From Ascaris suum (Eukaryota; Nematoda; Chromadorea; Rhabditida; Ascarididae), in NCBI GenBank assembly GCA_013433145.1, contig CM024190.1:4836001-4900000 (forward strand): a stretch of 64,000 nucleotides of DNA. The letters run 5' to 3'. The notes under the pieces were generated by a model that was given only the letters and a program-made list of their open reading frames with translations, was not told where the DNA came from and did no database searches. Positions within the stretch are counted from its first letter, which is position 1. The number at the start of each line of letters is the position of its first letter. The position numbers and the translations under genes are program-made. Below, piece after piece: positions 44,574 through 56,759 of the stretch.

Positions 44574-47500
44574 GCTAAGCATGAATGCTACACGTCGCGA
44601 TGGTTCGCTTGATTCTCCAACAGCCATACGGTGGGCTACCGTGAGATGACTGAACAAAGGCGTGACGCGTACTTTCGCTGCGTGCAGTGAACGTATTCGG
44701 TTACAGCGCTGTGAGGCGCTTGCAGCATGTTCCATCGAAGGCACTGTTAGGTGGTAATGCGTGGTTGGTATGGAACAGTGCCATATTGGCGGTGTTGTCA
44801 AGTGGTTTTCGATAGCAACACACCATCTCATAAGCACTTACTGCGCATTATCCCTTTATGGCTGTAGGTGATTTAATTGTCTTTTCGCCAACTTATTTCA
44901 GCTTTAGTTTCTATGGATGTTTTGCGCCGTTCTCGTCAGGTTTTTATTGCATTGTTACTGCCTAGGGAACGGAGGAACGTGACGACTTCTCGTGTTGCTG
45001 ACGTCTATAGCGAATTGTGCGAGGACATCTCTCTGTTTCAATATGATCGGTGCTTACATTGGTTGTTTAGCGCTGCCTGCATGTTGTGTGTCAATCGATC
45101 AAAATTCACTCGGGGTCCACACCATAGCAGCGCAATCGATTTGAGAGTGATGTCTGGACATCTAGGTGTGCGATAGTCCCCTGTGAAGCGTTGCTGTGAA
45201 AACTTGCTCCTCGAAGAAGCCAATGGGAGCCTGCCTGTTGTATACCACACACCCACCTCAGGGACCGCCTTGCCTGCCTTCGCGGTTTCTCTTTGAGGCG
45301 CTGCTGCATCCACTTGAAGTTGCTGTTCTTTTGGCATCAAACCAAGTCGAAAATCTTTAGCAGCTGTGCCCATTTGTGTTTTTTAGTCAAATACTCTTCT
45401 GACGCATTGAGTTAGTCGTGTTGAACTCTGTTAAGCAAGACGTGTGCGTCTTGCATGGTCGATGTTAGGTGTTGAAAGAGGAGAGACTAAGAAAGGCGTC
45501 TACTTCCGGTCATACGGTGGACCAAGATGGAAGGACACGTCGTTTTGTTGGGCTCTCCTCTCTCACTATGGCATCGCTGAAGCCAAAGGGGGGCCACGCC
45601 ATTTAAAAAGGTGTCATATAGCGCATTTAGCCGTATCCCGAATAGCTGTAGGCATCTTCACTTATAGATGTTATTGCCAGGCCAGCGTTACGGCAAGGTC
45701 ATAGGGAAGGGTTGCAAAAAAGACCTTTCTTTGAAAGTACACTCCTTATTTGAGGGGTGAGGTGCATTTGTGTGTGTGCGTGCAAATTGCAGCAAAGTAC
45801 GTCTATACGGTACGAATGGGAAAAACGGTCGATTGACGCACATGGCCGCGTGATGAATACGGCCGTTGTTTGGCGCCGTTGCACGCTTTGATTTTGATGT
45901 GTTGTTTGGGGCGTCGTTCGCCCAGTATTCCTTCTTCCACTTTGTTCACGATATGATCTTCCTCACTGAGAAAATATTTGCTCAAAAAATTCATAAAAAA
46001 TCATTTCTATTGTATCATAAAATTGAGCCATGCAAATTGTCGACGTTGAATGAGCGGCCGTTATCGAAGAAGCGATATTTTGTTTCCACTTTATTTTATT
46101 TTTTCGCTCATATCCGACTGTAAGCGTTTTCTGTCCTCTTTGAATTGTTCTTGATATTGTGCTGTTGTATTTGGAATGCGCTCAATTTTTGCATATGTAA
46201 TTGTACAAAATAAGGAAGAGGAGTGGTATGCGCTCATCACGTTTTATGTAAAAAGTTGTTATGTGAGATAATCGTTCTAGTGGTGTATTGCTGCTCTTTC
46301 TTTATTGTTTTATCATTGCCAAGTGTAAAGTTTATCATTAAAAGTGATCGCTATGATTCATTGTCTCTCAGCAACAAATTTCCACTCGACATTATTAGCA
46401 ACATTCAATGGGATCTCAAATGAATTGCTTAACGCTTAACTCACTTTGCAGAATTAGAAATGTGTGGGCCTGAAGTAGCATATCACTTCCAAAATGACCA
46501 CACAAACATCTAAGCGTTCACAGAAAGTCCTCTTAACTACCGACGTACGGTGGCGATGTGGTGTCAATAGTGTGAAAGTATGATTTGTAGTTTGCTGTCA
46601 TGAGGAGCGGGAAATGAAGCTAAGAATCACTGTGTGCGTTTTTGAGAGGCAAACACCACGTAGTACACATGGTACAGCACCCTTTGGATGAAGACGTATG
46701 AACAAGTCGGGGAGGTAATAAACAGAATTGCTAGGTACGCGGAACTTGGAAGAGGAAGTTCGTCATGTTGCTGCTTGGGAAGCGATAAATTACGTTCGCT
46801 GGTTTCGTTTTAATCAACCGTTGTGAATCTGTATTAGTTCGCTGTTATGTTGACTTTGCGCAGGACATTACTAGCGACACACTTGACTGCTGTGATTTAA
46901 GGTGGTGATGGTTGAGTGCTGAATACCAGGTAGGCCAGCGATAAATGATTTAGAAAAAGCGAAAAGAGGATGAGGCAGTGGATGAGCGAGAGGTTAGCGA
47001 TATTCTCTAGTGGGGTGGTGTTTCGAATAGACTAGTTGAGGTGTGAGAAAGGGTACATCAAAATAGCGATTTATTGTTGATCGCGATGATTTGAACAAGA
47101 TTTTGAGAAAGAATAGAATTTCGAGACGAGTCTGTAGACATTGTGTTAATGCAGATTTGTTTTTCGTCAGTTAAGGGAATCCGAAAGGGAATTTTGGTTC
47201 ATTTCGCACTGTGCAAATTGCAACTTTTTTTGTGCCCAAATACAAATTTTTGCACTGAGGAGGTATTCGTCCGTTTGTCCGTGCACAATTTCTTTTTAAT
47301 TCTTTAAAACGATTTTGAGTTTTTCAAGCACAACTATTGCATGGACAATGTGATTCTTACGTGTCTATGGGCTGCAGTTCAAAGGTGGGACGGATTCCGA
47401 CCCGGTGATCGTCCTCGATATGCTCGTGCGTCCATACTGAGCGATGATCGTTTAAAAGTATTTTTCTGATAGTCCCAATCTATGCACGGATGGATTAAAG

Positions 47501-50057
47501 AAATAATTTCCTAAACGATGAAATTTACAGACAGGTTTTTTACTTAATCGTTTTGTTGTTTTTATCCACACACATATATCACTGTCACGTTTGTTCAAGC
47601 AAAAGATGGAATCCGAAACATTGCGCAGCATGGATAATCGATACATACTGTTCCCGCACGTTAGATTTCGCTTGTCGAGAATGCAGTGGTTTACTAACGG
47701 CTTGCTGGAAGTGTGTGGTTTTATGCCCTTGGGTGCCGGAAACTGAAATCTTCGGAAATCGGGAGAGAGAGGAGGCAGAGGATTTCGTCTCTGGGGTTCT
47801 CCAGAACAACGGAATTCTTTGAACTTCAGTCACTTGGGTAAACTCGACTGGAAATCACGGCATCCTGTTTCCGTTCTCAACCATAGTTAAAGCCAGGGTA
47901 TCTTTGCGGAAGTGAGTCGTGGCCTGCCAATCTCAAATTGGGACTACTATACTTCAAACATTACTGCTGCCTGCATGAAACTACTAAGCGAACGAGGAAG
48001 GGTGTGGGAGGGGGGGGGGGGTTTCAGGCACAGTAACCCGTTTTTTAACGATCTTAATCATATTTTCGGAGAGTATTAATTGTTTATGGAGTGCAGCAAG
48101 TTCTTATCTCTCACTGCCGATGTCGATCGACCTTTCTCTCCGCCTTTCCACTCTTACCTGTCAGGTGCAATCACCTCAGTCACCAACATCCGGCGCACGC
48201 GATCTAAAGTCGCATCGATTATCCTGTCGAACGTTTTTCTTTTGAAGAGTCGATACCTTTAAGCCCTTCATCTTTGCATGACGCAACTCGTTTTAGTCAA
48301 TTCCACCGGGAGAATATATCTCAGGAATTTCTTATCAGCATCGATTTTATGAGTGCAGAAGTTTAGATGCTTTTTGCGAATCTGTTACGCTGTTGTTTTT
48401 AGCATGTGAATGCCGCCTGCAAATCCGCGAGGAAGAGGAGGGGACGGGGATTTGCCACCGTTTGTGTTTGGATGCTGAGGTGAATTCCAGTCTCCAAAGA
48501 AAAGTGTAGCGAATTTTTCATCAGATAGACAATCTATGTCTAGAGTACTGAAATAATGTGGTGATTGCTGAGCATCGTGAAAGATGCACATGGCAAAAGT
48601 GTCTTTAGTGAAAGCGTCTGCTGTTGGTGCATAACGAACGACATCCAAACCCACATATACGCCGATTTATCATTGGTCGTTAGAACATGCACCGTGCTGA
48701 ACTGGTGCCTCCGACCGCTCTTCTCAAACTTTGGCATTCGCTTGTCTGCACAGTGTCGGATCTGCGCTTTGTCGTGATTATGTAGCAGTGCAAAGCGGCC
48801 AATTACTTCCTTCTTTACAAGTTTTCATCTTAGTTCCAACAAGTTTTTGGCAAGTTGGCATTTACAGAAAGCATTATGGCGACACCGTGCCTCGGCGCAC
48901 GTCCGTTGCGCAACCTCGACTCGAGCGGAATTTGCAATAGATAACGTGCACTACATTTTGACGTCCTTTCTCATGTTTTTGCATGAATCCACCAACGTCA
49001 GAAAGAATGGTAGACATTTAAAGGTGGCAAAAAATTACCAACTTTATACGAGCCAGGTTTTTGTTATGTGCCGACGGGGACTCTAAAAATGTTTCGGGAA
49101 ATCTTTGCGGATGGTGAGATCATTAAAATGTAAGTGCATTATTCCGTATGTTTTATTATTCGTTGCTAACATGTGGGGATAGTTGGGCAGGTGAGCGAAG
49201 CGCAAAAACCTATCGTGACAGCTCCTCCTGCGTTCTTATTCACGTGTCAGTTTCTTGCCATATCGGCATAGCTATACACTCAAGCACTTCGATCGCTACG
49301 CAACCGCCCAAATGTTTGCGTGCTCTTCCTAACGACAACGGTACGTTGCTCATTTACACTTCGTAAATGTTTGAATAGTGCACTCTATTGGCAGATACCA
49401 CTTATAGACAAAAGAATGTTTTCCTGTTGACGACCACCTGTGAAGATCACCTGTGCTGTGTTTCCTTGAACAGTACCTCTGTCGTTTAACAAATAAATAC
49501 AGTACGCTGTTCTGCATTACACCAAGAATGTCAGTCGTTCAGTGCACTAATGAAGAGTTGCCTTGGTTGTTTACGCTAATATGTAGGGATGATTAGTTGA
49601 AGGCTTCGTTTTGACGCAAACGGAAAAAGAAGAATGTGACGCACTGAACTGAAACGAATATACAGAAGTGATGGGAATGTAAGGCACATCGTGTTTCTTG
49701 CAAAGTGACTCAATGAACATAACATTCCGAGTTAGTGCTTAGGTGAATGTTCCAGAAAGGCGGCGTTGTTTTCACCGTTCATGGAATCTCGCAACCCATC
49801 TTGAAGGATCGTTTTTCCTAAACCACTGCAGCGTCTGTCTGGCCCTGGTAACGAAGTATTCTCTGGCCTACCTTCCAAGACCGATTTCATAGCTGCCACT
49901 TATTACAACTAAAATTACGAATTTTTGAAATTTGAGCGTTATTCCAAACAAAGGTGCGGGGAGGGAGCGGGATACTTTTGCTCCTGCCACCATGGAATCA
50001 GCTGCGACGGCATCAATTCATGAAGAGAGGGCTGCAGCAGAAGGCAAGTTTTTAACT

Positions 50058-50136
50058 CGCAGAATCTTCTGGATTGATAAACGCAGAATCTACTGGATCG
50101 ATAAATTTATGTAAAACGCAGCAACTGCGTTTTACA
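50058..50136. repeat. 24-bp direct repeat followed by a 12-bp perfect hairpin
   Basis: Two adjacent copies of a 24-bp unit (50058-50081 and 50082-50105) beginning CGCAGAATCT, differing at two positions. Immediately after, TGTAAAACGCAG (50110-50121) and its exact reverse complement (50125-50136) form a stem with a 3-nt loop. The CGCAG core is shared by the direct repeats and the hairpin. Confidence 0.85.
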
Positions 50137-50499
50137 CAAATCCTTCCATCCACTGCTGGGTTGCAACTTCAACGCCAGATTTCCCATGACGTTTGCCGTC
50201 TTTCTGTGCCGGAAACTGCATATCTATGTCACGCTTGCGCTGCTCGGATAACATTCCCTCCGTTCCGTATAACGTAGGCAAATTTGCTACTTTTTCACTT
50301 AATCCGGATCGTTATTGTGGCTGTTTAGGCAATGGAACGACATATGTTCATCCAGTTGGATGCGCCGTACACTGACGTTGCAACCTGTGTCTACTGTTAC
50401 AATGTTATAGGTTTTCCGAAAAATCACCATGTAGTTCCACTTTCCCTTTTCGTTATAAGATTCATTCTTCATGAAATGACCACCATCGCTTGTATTTAG

Positions 50500-50884
50500 A
50501 TGCTAGAGCTGGAGAATCCCACTGAAGAGACCTCGATCAGTGAAAAAAGACGTTTACTGTACACGCACAGCAACAAAGAAACGTGGGGATTCATGAGCGA
50601 ACGTGAAGACCGTCGAATTATACCATGTGTCTGCTCCGTTTATCTTGAGTTGTTCTCCTGGAAGTGGAAGCATACTGTTGACTGATTACTAAAGAAGACT
50701 TTGCCCTTCGTTATGGAATTTTCGAAATTGCATACACAATGTAATTCAATTTCAGGAGGTTTTCGCGCATTCAGAGCATCACACACTGATGAAGGAGCAC
50801 CTCTGGCGTCACCACCCGGAGTACGCAGCACCCAAATTCTACGACCGCTGGATACCGAAGTTCATCGACAAATACAACTGGTAA
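50500..50884 (+). CDS. Unidentified small protein, 3' end certain, 5' end provisional
   Basis: The best-supported part is the last exon, 50756-50884, preceded by ATTTCAG and ending TAA. It reads EVFAHSEHHTLMKEHLW, then RHHPEYAAPKFYDRW and IPKFIDKYNW. Codon choice is worm-like (TTC, TAC, ATC, AAG, GAG) and AATAAA follows at 50933. An upstream open segment from the ATG at 50500, directly after a TTTAG acceptor, reads ...SEKRRLLYTHSNKETWGF...; it can splice in phase from GTTTAT at 50638, giving about 88 aa, but that donor is weak and the real 5' exons may differ. The product is not recognised; the small, basic, His- and aromatic-rich C-terminus would suit a small mitochondrial protein, which is only a guess. 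The gene is convergent with TTC1. Confidence 0.5.
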
Positions 50885-50932
50885 CCGCGGTGACCATGCT
50901 GCGGTGTAGAAACTAGTCTGTGTAATTCAAAT

Positions 50933-50938
50933 AATAAA
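50933..50938 (+). terminator. Polyadenylation signal of the small plus-strand gene
   Basis: AATAAA 49 bp past the TAA stop at 50882-50884. The placement supports the preceding exon as the true 3' end of a gene. Confidence 0.7.
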
Positions 50939-51497
50939 GCCTTCAATTATTCACTGTCCTTTGACTACACCAAAGAGGGGACGGATTCGGAACCGACCGC
51001 TTTATGGAAACGACTGAGGTAACCCAAAGGCAAGTCTGCAACTACCAACGACATATGCAGGCACTACAGAAAAGAACCATCAACAACACCGTGACAATAA
51101 TGCGAAAGCCTTGAAAAAAGAAACTGCGCCAAGGACCACCAAATGCGCTGCATCAGGTCTTATATGCCATAGCACGCTCACTCGCAACTACGTGTGGGAT
51201 CTGGCAGTTAGTTAGATGTGCGAATCGCACGGACCACGTTATACGCACGTGCGAACCTTCTTAACAATGGCTTTGGCGACCATTATCTCGCTAAATTCCT
51301 AGCCAAGAGACAAACAGATCTACCTTCGAACTTCGTTTCTCAAAAATCTGTGAATGCCCATTGTCTGCAGTTGGCTTTTCCTAGAGGCTTCTTTTCATGA
51401 GCTTTGGTGAGCAGAGCTGAACGAATGCTACCGAATGCAAAAAAATAAAAACAAATGGAAGTAGAACAGCTGAAAATAAAACGATGGAAGAATAACC

Positions 51498-54400
51498 TCA
51501 TTTCCTCATGCTGATCGAATACCCTCCATCCGGCTTCGGCGTTAACTGGAAATTGTCCGTGGAAAGTCCAAATGGGCGCAGACACATGTTGCCCAAATCC
51601 TTCAACTTTGCCAACATGTCCTATAAAGAAAATATCTATCTAGATATATAAAAGCTACAAATCGTCTCCATTCAGGCTGCCATACTGCAGAGTCAAGCAG
51701 ATAAGCAAGTACCTTGCCGTCCATGTCACAACTTTTGCGCCTTGAAAGTTTTCCGAAGTGCACACCACCTTGTTTAATATTGAAAGCAAAACCAGCATAC
51801 TGCCGCCGTACTGGACAATACTGGAAACCATTGAAATTGTGGAAAGTGGAAAATAAAGTTGTAAAATGCTAAAAAAACTTCAGGAGGATTATAAAGGTGG
51901 AAAAATCTGGAAGACCATGATCAAATTTAAGCTTAGAAAGAGTGGAAGGGGAATCAAGGAGCAGTGGAAGACTGCGAAGTTGTAAAATGGCGGAATGGGT
52001 CTTGAAGGTACTAGAGGAAAGATGAAAAAACTGCATGAAAAAAAAAAACAGGCGGAAGACGACCTCACAACTTTTCGGTGGAAACAGCGAAAAACCGACG
52101 AGAATGCTGAGGAGAGGATCGCAGAGTAGGAAAATAACGAAACGAGAGCAATTTCGAAAAAGAATAGACGAGAAATATGGCCTGAAACTGGTAAAACCCA
52201 CAGACACTGAACGAAGGCGAGAAATTAGAACAGCCTGGGGCAAGTTGGGGAAGAATGGGGGGCCCAAAATGCCGCTAGAAAGGCTCAAAAGGTTGGAAAA
52301 AAGAAAAACAGGTCGGGATAGTCGGAAATGTGAATAATGGTTAAAGAAAGTCGAAGCAAACATTTGAAAATGGAAGAAGGTGGAAAGGGGAATGAACGAA
52401 AGCAAATGAAGTTGTTTAGAGAAGGCTAGGAAAAAGGTATGGAAAATGGGGAAACCGTAACGCAGCTGAAAAAAGGACAAACGGTTGGAAAACCTCAAAA
52501 AATGAGCGGTCAAAGGTGGAAAAAATATAACATGGTGAAAAATCGTCGCGAAAAAATCTTTCGGTCTATAGACGGGAGGGCGGGGAAAAACGTGAAAGAT
52601 GAGGCAAGAACAAAAAGAATTGGAGAAAAAAGGAGCGAAGCTGAAAAGCTCGAGGTGATACTGTAAAGTTGCAATATTTTAAATAAGGTCGGAGAGGCGT
52701 GGAAGAGGTTGAGAAATGGTGCAAAAAGCAGTGAAAAGTTTGGAAAAAGCTGAACAGGACAATGAATCGCTAGCAAAGTAAGAAAAAAGTGAAAAGAGAT
52801 CACAACAAGCCTGATACATGCTGGGAAGGATGCGAAAAGATGCAAAGAATGGAAAAAACAATGTTGTAAGACGCTGGGGAAAGGGTCGAAAGGTTTGGAA
52901 GACACTGAAGAATGGGTTGGGAGAAAAATGAGGAGGCATAAAAGTGCGTCCTCGGGAAGAGATGAACGAAATAAGAAAAGAAAAACAAGCTGAAGTGATA
53001 AAAGTCGATTGAGGAAGTAAGACAGAAGCATTTAGAAATCGCTGCAAAGAAACGGAAAAGACCAGGAAAATTGAAGCAATCTTGGAAAATATCAAAAAGA
53101 AAGTGAAAGCTTTGAAGGATCACAACTAAATTTGAAAAAGTCTTGCGTAAAGTGAAACGGTGAAGAAATTTCTTGAAAAGTATGAAGAAGAAAGTGAGGC
53201 TGGAAAATGCCACAAGATGTTGGGAGGTAGTGGAAAAGGCTGGAAAAGGAAGTGATGATAAAGAATCTCCTGCAATGGATAGAAAACTGCAAAATGTAAC
53301 AAGAATGCAAAACCACAGGAAAAAAATAAAAGCATTTCAAAAAAGACGAATCGAGATGATGGAAGTTCAGGAAAGAAGCGGGGAACGAAAGGAGAGTGGA
53401 AAGCGTCGCGAAGATTTTTGAAAAGAATGGAAAAAAGTGAACGGAGGCTCGAAAACGTTGGGAGAAAATGGATCATGCAGGCAATGTCAAGCACTCTTTG
53501 AAAATATCGTGAAAGTACTCGAAATTGGAAACGAGCTCGGTAAAACGTCGAAGGGATAACGAGAGACATCGAACTGAAAAGAAAAACGAAAAACGTCGGG
53601 AGAAATAGAAATGGACGGAAATATTGGAAAAAACGAAGACTGAAAAGGGGAACCAAAGCTTAAAAACTATGGAAGAGAGGCATTAGGTTTGGAAGTAAAA
53701 TAGTGGGCTTCAAAATATTGAGAAAGCATTTACATAAAGTTAAAAGATGCGAAACAAGGTTGGAGAAGTGTTGGGAGGAAGCCAAGAAAGGCTAGAAATA
53801 TTTGGCAAAAAATTGAAGGACAGCAAAAATAGGAAGCGCCCAGAAAAGAGTGAAAAGAGTCAGGAAAGCGTGAATTGACATGGAGGGTGTCCTAACACCA
53901 TAAAATCGGAATAAAAGTAGAAAACTGCTGAGAAAATAATTGAATTCAAAGTATATGTGCCGACTGCTTCAGAAAGGATAAGCCGGGGTCCATGATATAG
54001 TGGTGAATCCCCATGTGAGCAAAAAGGCTCGAAAACAAAACGCAAGATATTCAGCAATGAAAGGCAGTGAAAAAAGCGCAACATGCCTGTTTTATTCTTT
54101 CATTTCGCTCATCAATGGCTCGCTTTAAGCTAAATGCCTTCTCGACATAAACCTTTTTGTCAGGGTACTTCTTGATTAGTTCATCGTAATCGTGTAACGC
54201 ATTATCATAGTTTTCCTCCGTTTGAGCGTAGCAGTGTGCTCGCCTTTCGAGTGGTTTGTCATTCGGTGCGCCTAAATTAACGAAAACTCTCACCAATTTC
54301 CAATCGCCGCATCAAAACCTCAAAATTCTTTCACTTCAAAACCTCAAAAACATCGTGAAGTGTTAGTATCGCAACAGAAGTGACTTTATTCAGTCGTTGC

Positions 54401-56735
54401 GGATAAAACTTACTTCACTTCTCTTCGCAACTTATGTTTTCCCAAAAGAGAAAAGAAAATGAAGAACCGAGTATTTAACAGTCTGGTCAAAAATAAGTGT
54501 CTATTTTTCAACAATCAAACTCAGAGCACCTTATCTCGCGAAGCTTAACAAACGAAACGGTGGACAGAATTCGCGCATTTGTCACCATGTTCTATATAGG
54601 TCAAATTGTGCACCTAACCCTAACATGGCTAGTTTTATACGTGTGGAATGAGAATGTTGTATAACTACCAGACACTTACTTAGTATGAGAGGTCTAATTC
54701 TACCACTAAAGGCACGATAAGAGCATCTACTTCTAATGTATTGAAAGTAAAAGTATGACGAAAGGAAAGAATATTGCATTCTGCCCAGCAAAATCCTCTG
54801 CCTCATCATCTGCAAACAAACAATCAACATAACCTCTTTTCAATTTCTTGCCATCCGCTCATGCAAAAATTTGTCGGTGTATATTGAGTAGTGCAGATAT
54901 ACTGTCGATGAATGTATATATGCCGAAAGTGAATGGCCGGGGATTACATGGCTCAATTTCGAACATTCGATAAGGACTTCACGTTACAAGTTTTGGATAT
55001 TTGATACCTACTGATATCTATTTTAGGTACTCGGTACCGTCAGCTCTTAGTATCCGGACATTGAGATACTCGAGGTACCTGGCAAATTTCATCCCGCTAC
55101 GTCTTCACTTCTAAAGTATCGCAAAACTGCACGGATTTTTCCAGTTACATGTTATACGAGTCTGAAATCTGTTCCCCGCCGATATAGTTAATGCACCCAC
55201 TCCTTCAGCTTTTAAGCTAAGGCTGATCGTTTTCACCTATACACTATTGCTCCTCTTATGTATTAAATGCCCACTGGTCTATATATTGCACTTTTGCGAA
55301 AGATGCTCCTTGCTGTTCATATTCACATACTTTGGTACGTTTTCCCACCTCGGGACATTAAAATAAATAAATTTCTCAGACGTTTCCGAAAATGTCGCGA
55401 ATATATCAACCAATTGTTACAGTCTAAGAACTGCCGAAAACGACTGAGAAGAATGTGTATATCTGTTCACAAGTTAGGAGCCTATAACATCACCATCGAT
55501 ATATCGTTAGAGTACTAGGAATCGAAAAGAAAATGCGGCTAACCAAGCTTGATGGCTTCGGTGCAGTCCTTTATAGCCGCATCCCAATCCGAGAGCTTTA
55601 TGTGACAAGCCGCTCGATTGCTCAAGTATACTGCTCTGAAAAAAATTTTAGACAAGAATAAGTTTTCGATGAGGTTATGCATGTATTCGCTGATCAAACT
55701 TCAGGATATTATACATACTATGCAAATGTATATGAAAATTACACATGCCCTCGTGTAACTGCTCTCGCCTCATGGTACTTTACTAAAAAGAAACTGCAGA
55801 AGCATTAGAGCGGCTCAACAAAGAAACGCTTCTTGCACCCTTCCTCGCAGGTGGCATGCATCACTTGTGTCTACCTCTCCACAGTCGAAACAGGTGTCCA
55901 TCACTCTCACTAATAAACCGATTTGCCTCAGTGTCCCTAAAGTTTCACATCTGTAGATGCGAAGTATTCTGAGCGAGAATCGACTACAAACCTTTCAGAG
56001 GTATACACCAGTGGACAGCGTTCAAGTGCCTTCGTGTAGAGTTCGATCGCTTCCTGCCAACTGCCTTCGCCGAATTTCCTATTGCCCTTCAAAAACAAAT
56101 TATAGGTTACGTTAGAAAAAGAAGCTTATCATCGCCGGATCCCCATCAATAAATTATTATCCAGCAAGTCGCCGTGGCATGATCTTCCAGGGACCGGTGC
56201 GCATAAGCAGCGATTTATGCTACGTTGCTTTATCCTTAGGTGTAACCGCCCGTTTTCCACTATCACAGCGAGTATCTCACGGTGATGAAATATATCCGGT
56301 TTAAGCTAAACCGTAATAGATAGTACAGAAAGAACAATCGAAACAAGGCACACCACCACAAAACGTGCAAACATAACTCACCTCGTTCTTTATTTTCCCA
56401 GACTCATCCTTTCGCTGAATCCTCTCTTCTTCGGTTAAAACGCTCTCGCGTTCTCTCCTTTCCGTCTCCAATCGCTTCTCGCTGTCACCGTTAGTATTAC
56501 CGTTGTTCGAGCCTTCCCCATGCACTGCTCCACTGTTGTCCCGTATTCCCTCGTTTGGCTCCTTTTCCTTTGCCTCTGCATCCGAGCGCTGCTCGGTTAC
56601 CTCTGACCCACCTGGACCGTCTTCTTTTTTCATGCTCGAATCGTTCTCTTCTTTCAGATCCGGGCCGGTCTCCTCTCCTGCACTTGAACTGTCCTCTTTT
56701 ACATGAGCAGCGTTATTAAACAACGTCTGCGCCAT
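51498..56735 (-). CDS. ttc1: TTC1 homologue (tetratricopeptide repeat protein 1), five exons
   Basis: Cytosolic TPR adaptor of 282 aa (human TTC1 is about 292). TTC1 proteins bind chaperones and G proteins. Exons in coding order: 56735-56382, 56086-55992, 55635-55544, 54271-54087, 51620-51498; all phases agree. Residues 1-118 are acidic and Ser/Gly/Glu/Lys-rich, low complexity. TPR 1 starts [23 protein letters not shown] 2 has [22 protein letters not shown] 3 has [18 protein letters not shown]. Then comes the family signature [10 protein letters not shown] and the conserved C-terminus [20 protein letters not shown], ending SISMRK. Start is the first ATG after a TTGTTTCAG acceptor. The last intron (54086-51621, 2466 bp) uses a GC donor (CAG|GCATGT), needed to join RIKQ to DMLAKLK in phase, and carries the purine-rich periodic tract. 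Confidence 0.93.
51850..53880 (+). repeat. Purine-rich, A-tract-phased region inside the last TTC1 intron
   Basis: About 2 kb in which the plus strand is overwhelmingly A and G, with recurring GGAAAA or GAAAAA words and few pyrimidine runs. A-run starts often fall 9-11 bp apart: for example 52834, 52843, 52852, then 52879, 52888, 52898, 52908. No fixed repeat unit was found, so it is not a simple tandem satellite. On the TTC1 transcript the tract is C/U-rich. Compositional bias leaves long Phe/Ser/Leu-rich open frames on the minus strand that are not genes. The A-run phasing resembles the periodic An/Tn clusters described in C. elegans introns, though those are more AT-rich. Confidence 0.8.
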
Positions 56736-56750
56736 ACGATCAACTACCAG

Positions 56751-56759
56751 CTGAAACAA
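56751..56759 (-). promoter_or_regulatory. Putative SL trans-splice acceptor of the TTC1 homologue
   Basis: The minus strand reads TTGTTTCAG, ending 15 bases before the TTC1 start ATG at 56735. It is a strong nematode acceptor with no recognisable coding exon upstream, as expected for spliced-leader addition. A 5' untranslated exon is the alternative. Confidence 0.5.

Larger units (their letters stand above)
40520..50499. other. Long spacer with possible retroelement debris, no intact gene supported
   Basis: About 10 kb between innexin C and a small plus-strand gene. The 43.8-45.4 kb part is visibly richer in GC than its surroundings and carries scattered, broken minus-strand reading frames, including an integrase-like motif near 44515-44570. 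A C-run lies at 43364-43373 and a G-run at 48010-48021. A minus-strand exon-like segment is at 48385-48547. No complete gene was recognised. Confidence 0.45.

Noticed and set aside
51869..53656. Several long minus-strand open frames (137-214 residues), Phe/Ser/Leu-rich
   Set aside because: They arise because the minus strand of the purine tract is nearly all pyrimidine, which rarely forms stop codons. They overlap one another and lie within the TTC1 intron.
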